Assembly (NCBI GenBank): GCA_025526915.1
Contig: JAHLKH010000129.1
Span: 1-64,000 of the forward strand
DNA length: 64,000 nt
Source: Entophlyctis helioformis
Taxonomy: Eukaryota; Chytridiomycota; Chytridiomycetes; Chytridiales; Chytriomycetaceae
Reading direction: 5' to 3'
The position numbers and the translations under genes were made by a program. A model generated the notes under the pieces. The model did not search any database, was not told the DNA's origin, and worked only from the letters and a program-made list of their open reading frames with translations. Shown here in pieces: positions 11,405-25,964 of the stretch (its first letter is position 1; each line of letters begins with the position of its first letter).

Positions 11405-12860
11405 ATGTCCAAGGGCTCGCGGGCCGTGTTTGGTGGGTCCCAGGCCACCGCCCGGCTGCAGCCTGCCGACAGCAAGGCCACGCCGACTGACACGCCCGGA
11501 CTGACACGCCGGACTGGCACGCCGACTGACACACGGCCATGCACGCAGTGGGCAACATCCCATATGACCTGACAGAGACGCAGCTCATTGACATCTTCAG
11601 CGAGGTCGGCACCGTCGTCAACTTCCGCCTGGTCTTTGACCGAGAGACGGGCAAGACAAAGGGCTTTGGCTTCTGCACATACCAAGGCAAGCCGCTGCTC
11701 TGTCGCTCTGCAGCACTGCTGGCGCACGGTCTCTTCACTGCATTGCCCGTGCCCTGCCCTGCCCGAGCCTTGGCTTGCTGACGCACTTGCTGGCCAACGA
11801 ACAGATGCAGAGACGGCCGCGAGTGCTGTGCGCAACCTCAACAACTACGACTGCGGTGGCCGCCAGCTCAGAGTCGACTATGCAGACTCGGATGACGCTG
11901 CGCCGCTGGGCACTGGCCCCGGCGCTGCTGGACGGAAGGATGACGATCAGGTGAGCCGGGCCATCCATGTGCGTGTGCACCTGTGAGCATGCGACTGACG
12001 AGCCAGCGGCCTTGTCCAAGGTCGCGATGGACGAGTATGGACGGCAGAGACGGAGAGGCGGCCCTGGCTCTGGACCTCCTCCGCACCATCAATCAGCAGG
12101 CGGCCCGCGGCCGCTGCAGGGCGTGACGGCCTCTGAGGCAGTCTCGCAGTCGATTGCCACGCTGCAGCCCAGCCAGCTTGTCGAGCTCATGGGTGCGCTC
12201 AAGGTGAGTGCATCGACACGCGACCAAGACGCGCCAATCACCGTGGCTGACATCCTTTCCCGGACAGCTGCTGCTCCAAAACAACCCAGACCAGTGCCGC
12301 ACATTGCTCATACAGAACCCGCAGCTCGCATATGCCATCTTCCAAGCCCTTCTAGCCATGAACGCCGTCGACCAGTTCACCATGCAGCGCATCCTGCAGA
12401 CACAAACTGCACCAACAATGCCAATCATGCCGCCTCAGCAGGCTGCCATGCCGGTCGCCATGCCCGGCATGGTTCCGGAATGATGCCAGGCATTCCTCCC
12501 ATGATGGCGCCTGCTGTTCCTGTTGCAGCGCCTGCTGCTCAAGCCAGCTTGGTGAGTTGGACGCGTCCGTGTCATTGGCTGCATTGTCGTCTGGCTGGCT
12601 GGATGGCTGGATGGCGGCTGACTGGTTGCCGTGTTGTGATGCCTTGTCGCAGCCAACATCCTCGAGGAACAGCAAAAGGTATCATTTATCCATGCTCAAG
12701 TGTCTGCCCATGGCTCATCAAAGCTGACGCAAACGAACCAATGCAACAGCAACTTCTCCTGCAAGTGCTCAACCTTACCCCCGATCAGATCCGTGCACTC
12801 CCACCAGACCAGCAACAGCAGATCATGGCGCTGCGCGCACAGGTGCTCGGCCCCACATGA
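11405..12860 (+). CDS. Cleavage stimulation factor 64 kDa subunit (CstF64/Rna15)
   Basis: CstF64 binds U/GU-rich RNA downstream of poly(A) sites during mRNA 3'-end formation. The RRM is split over three exons: MSKGSRAVF, then [15 protein letters not shown] (RNP2-like) to [12 protein letters not shown] (RNP1-like), then [19 protein letters not shown] with [12 protein letters not shown]. The hinge domain follows ([44 protein letters not shown]). A proline/methionine-rich region leads to the conserved C-terminal helices [20 protein letters not shown]. The intron at 11687-11804 has a GC donor (see Findings). A one-base frame break near 12479 lies in the low-complexity part; the C-terminal domain after it is intact, so the gene is probably functional. 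Confidence 0.93.
12591..12620 (+). repeat. (CTGG)n/(ATGG)n tract in a CstF64 intron
   Basis: Tandem CTGGCTGG and GGATGGCT units lie on the coding strand between the proline-rich part and the C-terminal domain exon. Confidence 0.75.
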
Positions 12861-12946
12861 GCCCGTTCACCTTGCTGCCACCAGCAAGTATGCAGTCATG
12901 CTGGTTGAATGCCAATGAAGTGTGGCTGGCTGCGATGGATCTTTAC

Positions 12947-15900
12947 TTAAACGGCGGTCCATGTGAACACGCAGTATCGGTCTGCATTCGCCGGCTTCCA
13001 CTTGAAGGGCGATTCGAACACGTTGATGACGAACCGTGGCAGGTTGCGGATGTATGGCAGACACATTGGATGGGCAGTCTTCTCGGGTGTGATCTCTGGA
13101 CCTGCAGACACCAAGCAACAGACGTGTCGGCTGTTAGCCACGGCCAATGTTGGCAAGTGGGCAGATCAAATGAGATGACGCACCAATCAGCTTGCCGTTG
13201 TGCGTAAAGAAGAGGGTCTGTGAGAGCAGATACAGCCCACATCCATCGAGTCGCCCTCGTGCCAGTCAACGTCCGTTGCAGAATGCACAACATTCACGCC
13301 GTCAATCGCTGCCGGAAGCTCGGATCCTGATGCCAGCGACTCGACATAGGCTGGAAGGTAGTCGTCCATCTGGAGAGACTGGATGTCATTGTCGCCATAA
13401 TGCACGCCGCTAATCTCGAGCCAGACAGCTGCCGAGCCTCGCGCACAAACCCGATCACGATCATGTAGTCGTCCCGCAAGAGCAGACCGACTTGCGGTTG
13501 TCTGCTCACGTTTAACAAAAGCCAGCATCAACGGTCAGCCATCTTGTCGCTGCCAAACAGTCAAGGGTCAAACCGTACCGGCTATACTCGAGACCCTCCG
13601 CGCTCAGCTGCACCTCATAGTAGAATGAAAGTGCCGGACTGGTCTCCGGGCTGGCCGCGACAGACACCGGGCTGGTCTCCATCGCTGTTGTGGCACTCTC
13701 TGGTGACCCAGCCGACGGAGAGGTGAAAACGCGCGTGGCTCCATAGGTGTTATCTCTTGTGTCGCAGAAGGCAGCTGCTGAGTCGGGCTTTCGCTGTATG
13801 GCGACATCAGATTTCTGGCAATCTGCAATGTCTGCATCGGCGAGTCCAGAATTCGAGCTGTCGGCGATCCGATGTTCGGGATAGACGCAACAGGAATGGC
13901 GCCGTACGGCTTGAACCTGTCGTCACCATACCAACTGTGAGAACACGACGCGTAGATTTCTGGTCGTACAAGTCACGTACAAGAGAGGATCAAGTGGACC
14001 GCCAAATCTGAAAATGCCGCTCTCTTTTGACGAGAGAGACACAGCTGGGCACCAAGTCTTGAACGGCTCAATGTCTTCAAAGGCAACGCCGAGCGAGACA
14101 CCGTTGGCATAGTACGTGATGGTGCACTGATCCAGGTCAATAAGCGTGGTGATGGTGTCGCCACTTGCCCACGCTGTTCCGTACGACTCCTTTTCAAACT
14201 GCTTGGCATGCCACTTTTTCATGCGCTTGCCATCATATGCATACGAGTGCACATCATCTACCAGCCGGCCCGTGTCAGCCACCATCACACACCTTAAACA
14301 GCGGCAGTTTGAGAAACCTTACCGCCAATACCGTCTCCGGCCTCGGGATCCAGCAGACAGTCCTCTGTTGCCCAGCCAATTTGCACAAGACCGTCTGTGC
14401 GCAGAGTAAACTCGTACGCATACCGGCCAGCCGACGACACGCCTGTTTTCATGCGGAAACTCTCAAACGTCCATGAGTCGTTACGCACCTGCACATGTAG
14501 AATTGATGAGCATTGTTTCTGTGGCAGCCCAGCCGGTCAAGGAAAAGGAATACCTCTTGCGTCTGCCGAGTGACGGTGAGCGAGGGCGTGCGCACCGAGT
14601 TCATGATGTTGAAAACGAGCGGCGTGTTGAATGCCCAGCGGCTGAACCGACACGTGCGCTCGAGCAGGAGATTGAGGTAGAAGAAGAGCGTTGGCGAGTT
14701 TTCCAAGATCGCAAACTTGAGAATGTATATAAACGACATGGGGATATTGAGCAGCTCTTGGATAGGCAGTCCTGCAGACAAAGGCGATGTCAGTGGCGAT
14801 ATCGAGCCGGATGGCAAACGCGTGCATGCCGTTCCCGCACCTGGACCGACAGTCAGTGCAAGCGTTTTGAATGCCTCGTACGAGATGCCCTTGTTCTTGC
14901 TCTGCATCAGACCCATAAGGAGCGACACCAGCTTCTCCCGAACGACCATCTCCTGCACTGGGCCTGGTCATGTGTCTGCGAGTCAGCATCACAACATTGC
15001 GTGCATCTTTCATGCAGGCTGGTTACCATATCGCATAAGAGACCGTATGCAACGCAATGAGCCGACTGCAATGTTTGCCTTGACATCCGCAATGCTTGCA
15101 GGGTTCTCCATGTAGGTTCCAGACTGCAGCGACTGCATGAGCTGCTCGTGCACGTGCTCGACCGAACTTGACCCAAGCTCGTCACTGGCTGCACTGCGTC
15201 CAACATCCACTGTGAGACCAGTCGATCCGCCTGCTGGATGCTCGTCGGTCCGAGGCGATGTTTGCAACGTGGCCGATCCAGGAGCAGACGCAGAAGGTCG
15301 GGATGTCGGCATCACCAGATTGACAGAAAGAGGCGACTCTCCGACAGCAGAGGCAGCCATCGCTGCTTCAATCGACCCGTCAACCAGCGGGAGTGCGATG
15401 AGATCAAGCAAGCTGCTGCATGTCTCGTTCAAAGCATCGGCAGCAACCTCTCTGAATGGCTGTTCTCCATCGGCCTCGTCGACATCGTCAAACACGTCTG
15501 TGCCAAACAGGATGTCGAGACCGGAAACCAAGCCATGCACCTCGTTGCACACTTGCATAATGCGCAGGAAGCTTGGCGGGTTCGGCCGCGCGGCAAGTGG
15601 CGGTCTGGCCGTTGTTCCAGCGCGACCGAGTACCGGCGATCCTCCATCAAGCGGACTCTCCATCATGGGTGACATGGCGGGGCTTGACACACCCCTTGGC
15701 GATGCTAGCGCAGACACGTGAGCAGAAAAGGACGCGACTATCGGGCTGCCAAACTCTGGGCTGCGTGGGCTGCGGCTGGCTGGCAGCTGGTCGTCGACGT
15801 GTCCCGGAAACAGACATTCGACGCACTCGGCGACCTTGAATGGCAATTGCTGCATCAGCGGCCGCAACGAAAGAGACGTGATCTGGAATCTGAGCAGCGG

Positions 15901-18424
15901 ATCTGTCATATTCGCGGCTCGCCGTTGAGATGGGTGAATCAAGCATGCGATAGGCTCCGTCAAGGAAGACCCACCTTTGACGGCATACGTCACAAGTCCT
16001 TTAGCCGCAATGATCCGATTCGCCTGCACGTCAGAGTTGCGCACGATCAAAGTCAGGATTTCCAGTCCTTGCTTTGATGCAACCTTGTGGCGCATGTCCG
16101 CTGTGGTCAATGCCAGAGAGCAATAACGCGTGTCAGCCAATGGTCAACTGGTGGCGGTTCTGGCAAGGATGACGACTTGCCAGAATAGGCCATGGTGGTC
16201 AGCAGTGTTGCTCCCGCAGATTGAACATCCGTGTCCGTTGACTTGCAAAAGTCAATCGCAATGTCCGCTGCAGAAGACTGGGCGACTTGGTCCTCGTGGG
16301 ACTCTGTGCGCGAGCAAAAGCATGTCAGTACCAGACGCGCTAGGTTCGAGAAGCTGAACACTACGCACGATTGGACACGAGCGTCAAAAGAATGTCTGCA
16401 ATGTACAGCAGCAGGTGATTGGGTGCTCGGCCGGCGACATCGGCAAGAGCATCGATGCCATTCGCATTCAATACGTCTTGCTGTGCAGGGGCTGGAGGGT
16501 GGCAGGAGTGTAAGACGGTCGCCTGTCAATGTGGCAAGAATCGCAACATTGAACCGTACCGTGGTCGATAAGCGAGTGCAAGACGACCTGTGAATCAAAC
16601 AAAAACAAGGCCAGTAAGCGCAACGGTTTCGATAGTGAGCCCATACAACGAATGCTGCAACGTACAACTGCCCAGTAGGGTGTCTCCGTGTCGTCAGACT
16701 TGATGGCAGCAATGATGGCAGGGATCAGCTTGCCACGCTGTGCGTCCTGCTGGAACTTTTCTGTTGGCCAAGAGAAGGTCTCGTGTCAGATCCATGGCGA
16801 CACTTTCTCTTTTGCCTTGCTGATGGCTACTGACCGTTTCCCTGGCAAAGACACGCCATGATGCGCAGAGTAATGCGTGCCAGGACAACGTTTGGGTTAA
16901 CCAGACACACTTTCAAAGTGCGGAAGATCCCTTGATGGAAGCAAGCTCGTCCTTGGCGATATCTACAGTAACTCACAGTAAGCAGGACACGTGACAAGCT
17001 GCGAGGGCGGCTGGCTTGCCTTTGACTGCAAACTCGTGCATCAGGAACACTGCCCAAGAGACAAGCTCGACATCGTCTGGTTTGCATCAGTGAATGTCAG
17101 TGCATTTCAGTGGGTGTTGCGTGTGCTATTTGATGCAATCCGGTGCTGTATACCTTGGCCAAGACACGATGCAATCATGGCAACCATCTTCATCTCGTGC
17201 AGCTGGCTCAGGTACACGGGCGAGACTGCGAGTGGCGTAAGAATGTCAGTAGAGTGACTAATAGCATGCATAGTGCGCAAGCCTTACTCTCTGCTGGAAG
17301 ACTGGCAATCAGTCGCACGAGTGCATGCAGGCATAAGCGCTGCATGTTCGTGTTGCCAAAAGTGAGACGCGACAGATGGGCCAGGAGCGTAATCACGCCA
17401 TGGGCCACAAGGATAGGCTGAAGGTCGTCGTGCATGGCAAGCTGGTGCAAGACAAGCATGGACCAGTACTTCAGGTCGCTGTTGAGACGCGGGTTGTACG
17501 ACAGAGACTGGACAATCGGGTTGAGAACGCCATAGCGAACAATCTTGACCTTGTTTTCATCTGCCACACAGAGATCAGCATTCGATCGTTGGCGCAAGCA
17601 TGGCTGCTGCCGGCTTACCGTTGTTGCTGATGAAGCTGGACAAGGCATTGGTCGCATATCGTCTCGTGTCAGGATCGGATGACCGCGACAGTGCCCGCAC
17701 AAGGATCTTGAGGATGCCCATGCGAAGCAGCATGGGCTTGTTCGCCTCTGCGGGATCGCATCCGTGCCATGGTTAGCCTCGGATGGCCAGCCTGACTTGC
17801 GGCAAATGCGCAACAGCGCCACATACGCTCTTGCGCCAGCTGCTGGATCGCATGCACGGAAATCTTGAGCAGGTGCGGATCGTCGGTTGATCTGCATGTG
17901 TCGATGATGTATGGAAGGTGCTCCTCTGTGTGCACAGGCAAGCATGCATGCATGCATTGTCAGATGCCGTTGGATCTCCATGGCAAGATGTGTGGGCAGT
18001 GCCTTGAACGCACCAGAAAGTGCTCTGTCCAGCAGGATCTGCAACGCACTGTTGGCCAGAGCCAGACGCACACACGTCAGCTCCAATGGCAGCAAGCATG
18101 GGCAGCAGGTGCTGCTGACCTGTCCTGGAGGAGCAGGTTGCCGGACCGGCTCAGCTCGGCAAGCGCATCCAGTCCTAGCGCTGCATGCATCGCCGCACGC
18201 AAGCGGTTAGTCTGTGGGCCACCATGCTCAGAGCAAGCCAGTCAGCACACATGCGGTCGACCCAACACACAGTCCTCGGCCTTGGGCAGCGGCCGCTTCT
18301 TTATCTCCACTGTCTTCTTGCGCAGGTACGCAGACTCGAGCATGTTCTCCCATATGCTGTACGCCATGAGCGTCAAGGCCAGGCCTGTCGTCAGCGCGAG
18401 GAGATTGCGCTCGACGGCACTCAT
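12947..18424 (-). CDS. Membrane-anchored armadillo-repeat protein with SPRY domain, function unknown
   Basis: The chosen start, ATG 18424, gives MSAVERNLLALTTGLALTL, a hydrophobic segment that looks like a signal anchor. The frame runs further upstream only from a TTG. Many short exons follow with helical ARM/HEAT-like repeats, for example VVLHQLAMHDDLQPI-type and TLLAHLSRLTFGNTNMQR segments. Two-thirds of the way along is a B30.2/SPRY domain: IGWATEDCLLDPEAGDGIGG, SYAYDGKRMKKWH, GDTITTLIDLDQCTITYYAN, GVSLGVAFEDIE and FRFGGPLDPL, closest in feel to the SPRY of RNF123/KPC1. No RING is seen. A C-terminal block around RNLPRFVINVFESPF is unfamiliar. One frame break occurs near 13438. I cannot name the family; scaffolding at a membrane is a guess. 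Confidence 0.7.
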
Positions 18425-18469
18425 TTCGGCGGTTGTCGACAAAGCGGACAAAGCCGAAGGCTGGCAAAC
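18425..18469. promoter_or_regulatory. 45-base spacer between divergent start codons
   Basis: The start codons of the ARM-SPRY gene and of the LRRC71-like gene are separated by 45 bases. Expression of both presumably depends on one nucleosome-free region. No recognisable motif is seen. Confidence 0.45.
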
Positions 18470-21271
18470 ATGATTGCCACAGAAGAAGCGGCTGCAGGCG
18501 ATGGTGCGGCCACCTTGCGCTCATGTCTGCTTCGTGCCACAACACGAGTGCGTGGCCGAACTACCCACAGCCTGGCTCTCTCACACTCTTGTCTTCTCTC
18601 TGCTGGTCGATTGGCCGGTCGATTGGTGTTCCAGTCCAGCAAGAGTTTACAGGCTGCTTTGAACAAGACTATATCGAGGCGTGCCGCCGCATCAACATCA
18701 AGCCGTTCCAGCTCCTCAAGTTTGGCCTTCCTCTTCCACCGCTACCCAACCCGCCTCCGCTTAGCACTGCTGCCACTGCCAATGGCATCGCTGGCATGGG
18801 CGGCAACGCCAGCATGATGGGCGACGCGTTTGGTCGCGCAGGGGCAGACGACCTGCGACGCGCATCCGTCTCGTCGCCACGCATGATTGGCAGCACAAGC
18901 CGTCCTTTCCTCATCCCAAACGCAGTCAACGTCAGTGGCGAGGATCCTGTGATTGACGGCACGGCGGCTGTCGGCGGCACGTCCAACGCCGCGGCTGGTG
19001 GCACAGGCACAGCTCAAGGAGCCGGAGGAGCGCAGTCGACAGCCGCAGCAGGAGTTTCTGCACAAGGGCCACCTTCGACAGCAGCAGGCGCGGCACCAGG
19101 TGCATTGGCAGTGTCAAACACAGCCGGCAATGCAGGTGCCACGGCCGGTGGTCCAGCCGGCAGCAATCCAAACGCAGCATCCAACAAGGGCGGTGCGGCT
19201 GCGGGAATGATGCCTCCCTCTACGGCCGGCGGAGTGGTGGCGACGACCAAGTTCGCAAGGAAAGCAACGCGCTGCTGACAGCAACCTTGTCGCATCGTGG
19301 ATCGTCCTACTCGCCCGGCAAGTCGTCCATGAACATCAACAAGAAGAGCACGCTTGATCTCTTTGGCGGCACGTCCAAGACACGCAACGGATCGGCTGCG
19401 GCAAACATGTATTACCACTCTCGGTACAAGTTCTCGCCCACGATTGATGTCGAAACCAACGAAAACGAGGAGGAGGAGGAGATCTACAAGCTGGAAGTGC
19501 GTGGATGGAAGCTGTCGATTGCAGCTGTCGAGTCCCTCAACATGTCGATTGCAGCCTGCACGACCATCACGACGCTCAAGTAGGGCTGCGGCATTGCTTG
19601 GCTCTCTCTCCGGCCTGGTGCTGACACTGCACTCTCTCAACATGTCGCGCTGACGATCTGTGGCAGCTTCTGGAACTGCGGTCTAACTGAAGCGCACGTG
19701 AATTTGCTCGCATCCACCATCTCCGCAGTGAGCATACGCACACTGGCCATTGACCAGAACCCGCTTGTGCCCGAATCCTTCTATGCGACCTTTTTGGGCG
19801 AAGACTCGATGATCAAATCGCTCTCGCTACGTGGCAATGGCATACCGATCACGGCACCAAGTCCTCGCAGCTGCTCTCAAAACAAACCGGGTCCTGATGG
19901 TCTTGAACCTATGGGACAACCGCCTAACACGAGAAGGAGCAGATTCGCTCGCAGAGGTAGATGAAGAGATCAACCGTTGGCGCGCCATCCAGGCCAAGGT
20001 TGAATGGCTGACATTATCTTCCTGCCAGGCTCTGCGATTCAATCCGGTGCTGCAGTCGCTGTCGGTCGGAAAGAATAGCATCGGGAATGATGGTGCAACG
20101 GCGTTTGCCAAGGTTTGTTTGCACCTTGTGGACATTCTGTGCACCCGATAAACTGACTGCCCCACATCGTCTGTATCTGCAGGTCCTTTCCAACTATGCT
20201 CTTACACAGGATGAGCTGCAGGTTCGGCGAAAGCAGTTGGCTGAAATCGACCGTTTGCGGCACGACATGGAAGATGTAAGCCTGCTGTTCTTGTGGATGT
20301 GGAGGCAATGACAGTCGCTCATGTTGGATCGATAACAGGACGCGGCGTCCAAGAAGAAGGGGCGTGTTGGACGAGGGGCGTCTGCAAAGCAAGCGTGCGT
20401 TTACATGCCATTTGCTCTTGCAGATCCACTGCAGGAAAGACAATGACTGACATGGTTGCTGTCTTGTCAGCGAGGAGAAAAAGGACGACAAGAACAAGCG
20501 TGGGCCAAAGGCGCCGGTCAAGAAGGGCGCCGAGGCTGTACCGCCACCGCGTCCCGTCAAGACCCAGAGGACGCCAAGAACAAGAAGCAGCAAGCACAAG
20601 GTGCTGTTGCTGACGATAAGAAAGGCAAAGACAAGAAGGGCGTCCTGACGGCCAAGGGCAACAAAAAGGGCAAAGTGGAAGACACAAAAGAAGATGTCGA
20701 AGAGGTGTGTGGACTGTGCCGCATCTTGTGTTGCGCGAGTGCAAGATGGATCGAGAGATGGCTGACTCTTGAACGATGATGGTCAATGGCTGCACATCAG
20801 GGTGCTGACACAGCAAACGGGGTTGAGCCCATGTTCGAGTCGAATGGCCAGTGGTACATCCTCGGCAACCGCGCACTTAATAGTCTGAATCTGACCCACA
20901 ATGGCGTCGGTATGGCTGGCTCAAGGCTCTGTTGGATGCCGTGCTGGACCAAGAAGCCACCAACGATCAAGCGCCAGACGGCATGCTCGGCATTTTCAGA
21001 ATATCTCTGCAGGTGAGTCCACGCTCGGGCTGGTTGGAGCAACCTGGCATCGGGCTGATCCCGATCCTGGCTTCCTTGGCGGTGTATAGCACAATCCGGT
21101 GGATCTAGAGTCGCCCATGCACGTTCAGCTACAGTCGTTGCTGAACTCCGAAACCCGTTCTTTGAGCTGTTTGAAGCTGAGATTGTGCCAGACGGCACAG
21201 CAGGCGAGCAGCTTGAGGTTGCGCAGAGCGAGAGCGAGAGCACGCCAGACGAGGCTGGCGCACAGGCCTGA
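18470..21271 (+). CDS. LRRC71-like leucine-rich repeat protein (cilia-associated family)
   Basis: Exon 1 (MIATEEAAAGDG to RATTR) splices at a CAG before QEFTGCFEQDYIEACRRINI. A long Ala/Gly/Thr-rich region follows, then KLEVRGWKLSIAAVESLN, which opens an LRR array: WNCGLTEAHVNLL, LAIDQNPLVPESFY, IKSLSLRGNGI, LMVLNLWDNRLTREGADSL, LQSLSVGKNSIGNDGATAF. A lysine-rich stretch (KKGRVGRG, KDDKNKRGPKAPVKKGAE, KGNKKGKVEDTKEDVEE) is followed by ESNGQWYILGNRALNSLNL and a last LRR. This order (GWK motif, LRRs, Lys-rich linker, G-N-x-L-L-x-L-N-L repeat) is that of animal LRRC71, a family linked to cilia and flagella. One or two frame breaks occur near 19000-19250. It is the best hint here of a flagellated life stage. 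Confidence 0.78.
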
Positions 21272-21324
21272 CGGCCAACAGCTTTGCTTGTCTTGGCGTT
21301 GCGGGCTGTCCAATGGCGGTCGCC

Positions 21325-21332
21325 TTTATAAT
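21325..21332 (+). promoter_or_regulatory. TATA-like element upstream of cullin-1
   Basis: The sequence TTTATAAT lies about 45 bases before the proposed cullin ATG. It is one of few AT-rich octamers in a GC-rich region, but the start site is unknown, so this is weak. Confidence 0.3.
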
Positions 21333-21375
21333 GAAAATCCTGGCTGTGTTTTGCTTGCCTCGCTCCAACCGCGTC

Positions 21376-24769
<3,394 letters not shown>

Positions 24770-24914
24770 GGGAGCCAGAGGCCAGCAGCCAAACGACTGG
24801 GATAATGGCTGAATGCTAATGAAGGCGGCTTTAGTCTGGATAGTCCACCAGTGAGTTGTCCAGCGAGTTGTCCAGTGAGCTGTCCGTGCACCAGCATGCA
24901 GGTCGACGCTGTGC

Positions 24915-25716
24915 TCATTTCTTCTTGCCACTAGTATCCTTGGCGGGTCTCTGCGGTAGCCAGCGGCAGGCGGTCAGCAAGACAGAGCGAGGCAAGACAC
25001 GCATGCAATAGAAGCAAGCGACCAGCGATTGTCGAGCGCACCTTTGTTCCGTACTTGGATCTGCTGCTCGCACGGCCGACGACACCCTGACAGTCGAGCG
25101 CACCACGGCACACCTTGTATCTCACACCGGGACAATCCGACACACGGCCGCCCTGGATGAGCACGACCGAGTGCTCCTGGAGGTTGTGGCCCTCGCCGGG
25201 AATGTAGGCGATGACGACCTTGCCGGACGACAGACGCACCTTGCAGACCTTGCGCTGCGCAGAGTTGGGCTTCTTGGGCTTGGTCGTGTACACCTTGAGA
25301 CACACGCCGCGCTTCTGCGGGCACGAGTCGAGGGCGGGCGAGCGGGACTTTTTGACTTCGGGCTTGCGGCAGCCGCGGATGACCTGGTTGAGCGTCGCCA
25401 TGGAGCGGGCGGCGGGCTGCATCCGCATCTTCTGCATCTGCTGTGCCTGTTGGGTGTGCTGCGTCTGCTGCGTGGTGCTGGCGAGCAGCAGTGTCGTTGT
25501 GCGCAGGACGGGCTGGATCGCCGACGCAGACGCCGACGCAGACAGGGTTGAACGGGAGGCCGGTGCGGAGCCGAGAGCAAGCATCGAGAGGGGGCGGGCA
25601 GCGCCGGCCAGCCGTGCGGCCAGCGCCTTGTGTGCGAGGGGCGTCTGGGCGGGCACGGCGCAGCGGCCGGCTGCTGCGACTGTTGCAACTGCTGCTGCTG
25701 CTGCTGCTGCGATCAT
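24915..25716 (-). CDS. Mitochondrial ribosomal protein uS12m
   Basis: This is protein S12 of the mitochondrial small subunit, which lines the decoding centre. The conserved body starts [20 protein letters not shown] and continues with [40 protein letters not shown] and [18 protein letters not shown], including the loop that carries streptomycin-resistance sites. An intron after SKYGTK leads to a last exon [11 protein letters not shown]. Upstream of the core is a 110-residue Ala/Ser/Gln-rich extension from ATG 25716 that looks like a mitochondrial presequence but is longer than usual. An internal ATG at 25584 is an alternative start. It is divergently paired with Rad5. Confidence 0.92.
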
Positions 25717-25964
25717 TCGAATGTGCTGTGATTGTGAAAGGCCGGCGAGCGACTTGCCGGCGGTTGCAATGACGACGGGACCGGACAGCGAAAGGGCAGC
25801 ACGCTGCACGGCCTGGTCATTGACGGGCTCGACCTGACGCCCGAAGAGCTGGCGTGGATCACGGCAGCAGCCAAGACGGCCAGTCACAGCGCACTCACAG
25901 TCGCAGTCGCCACAGTCGCAGCACGTTGACGATGCCGATCTGGCCTCGTCGACCGCTCGGATGA
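25717..25964. promoter_or_regulatory. 248-base divergent intergenic region (uS12m/Rad5)
   Basis: This is the widest of the head-to-head spacers. The minus-strand frame of uS12m stays open through it, but the family needs no such extension. No clear TATA box or repeat is visible. Confidence 0.4.

Noticed and set aside
18425..18451. Upstream extension of the ARM-SPRY frame to 18451
   Set aside because: It would start at TTG. The ATG at 18424 leaves the membrane anchor intact and avoids a non-ATG start.
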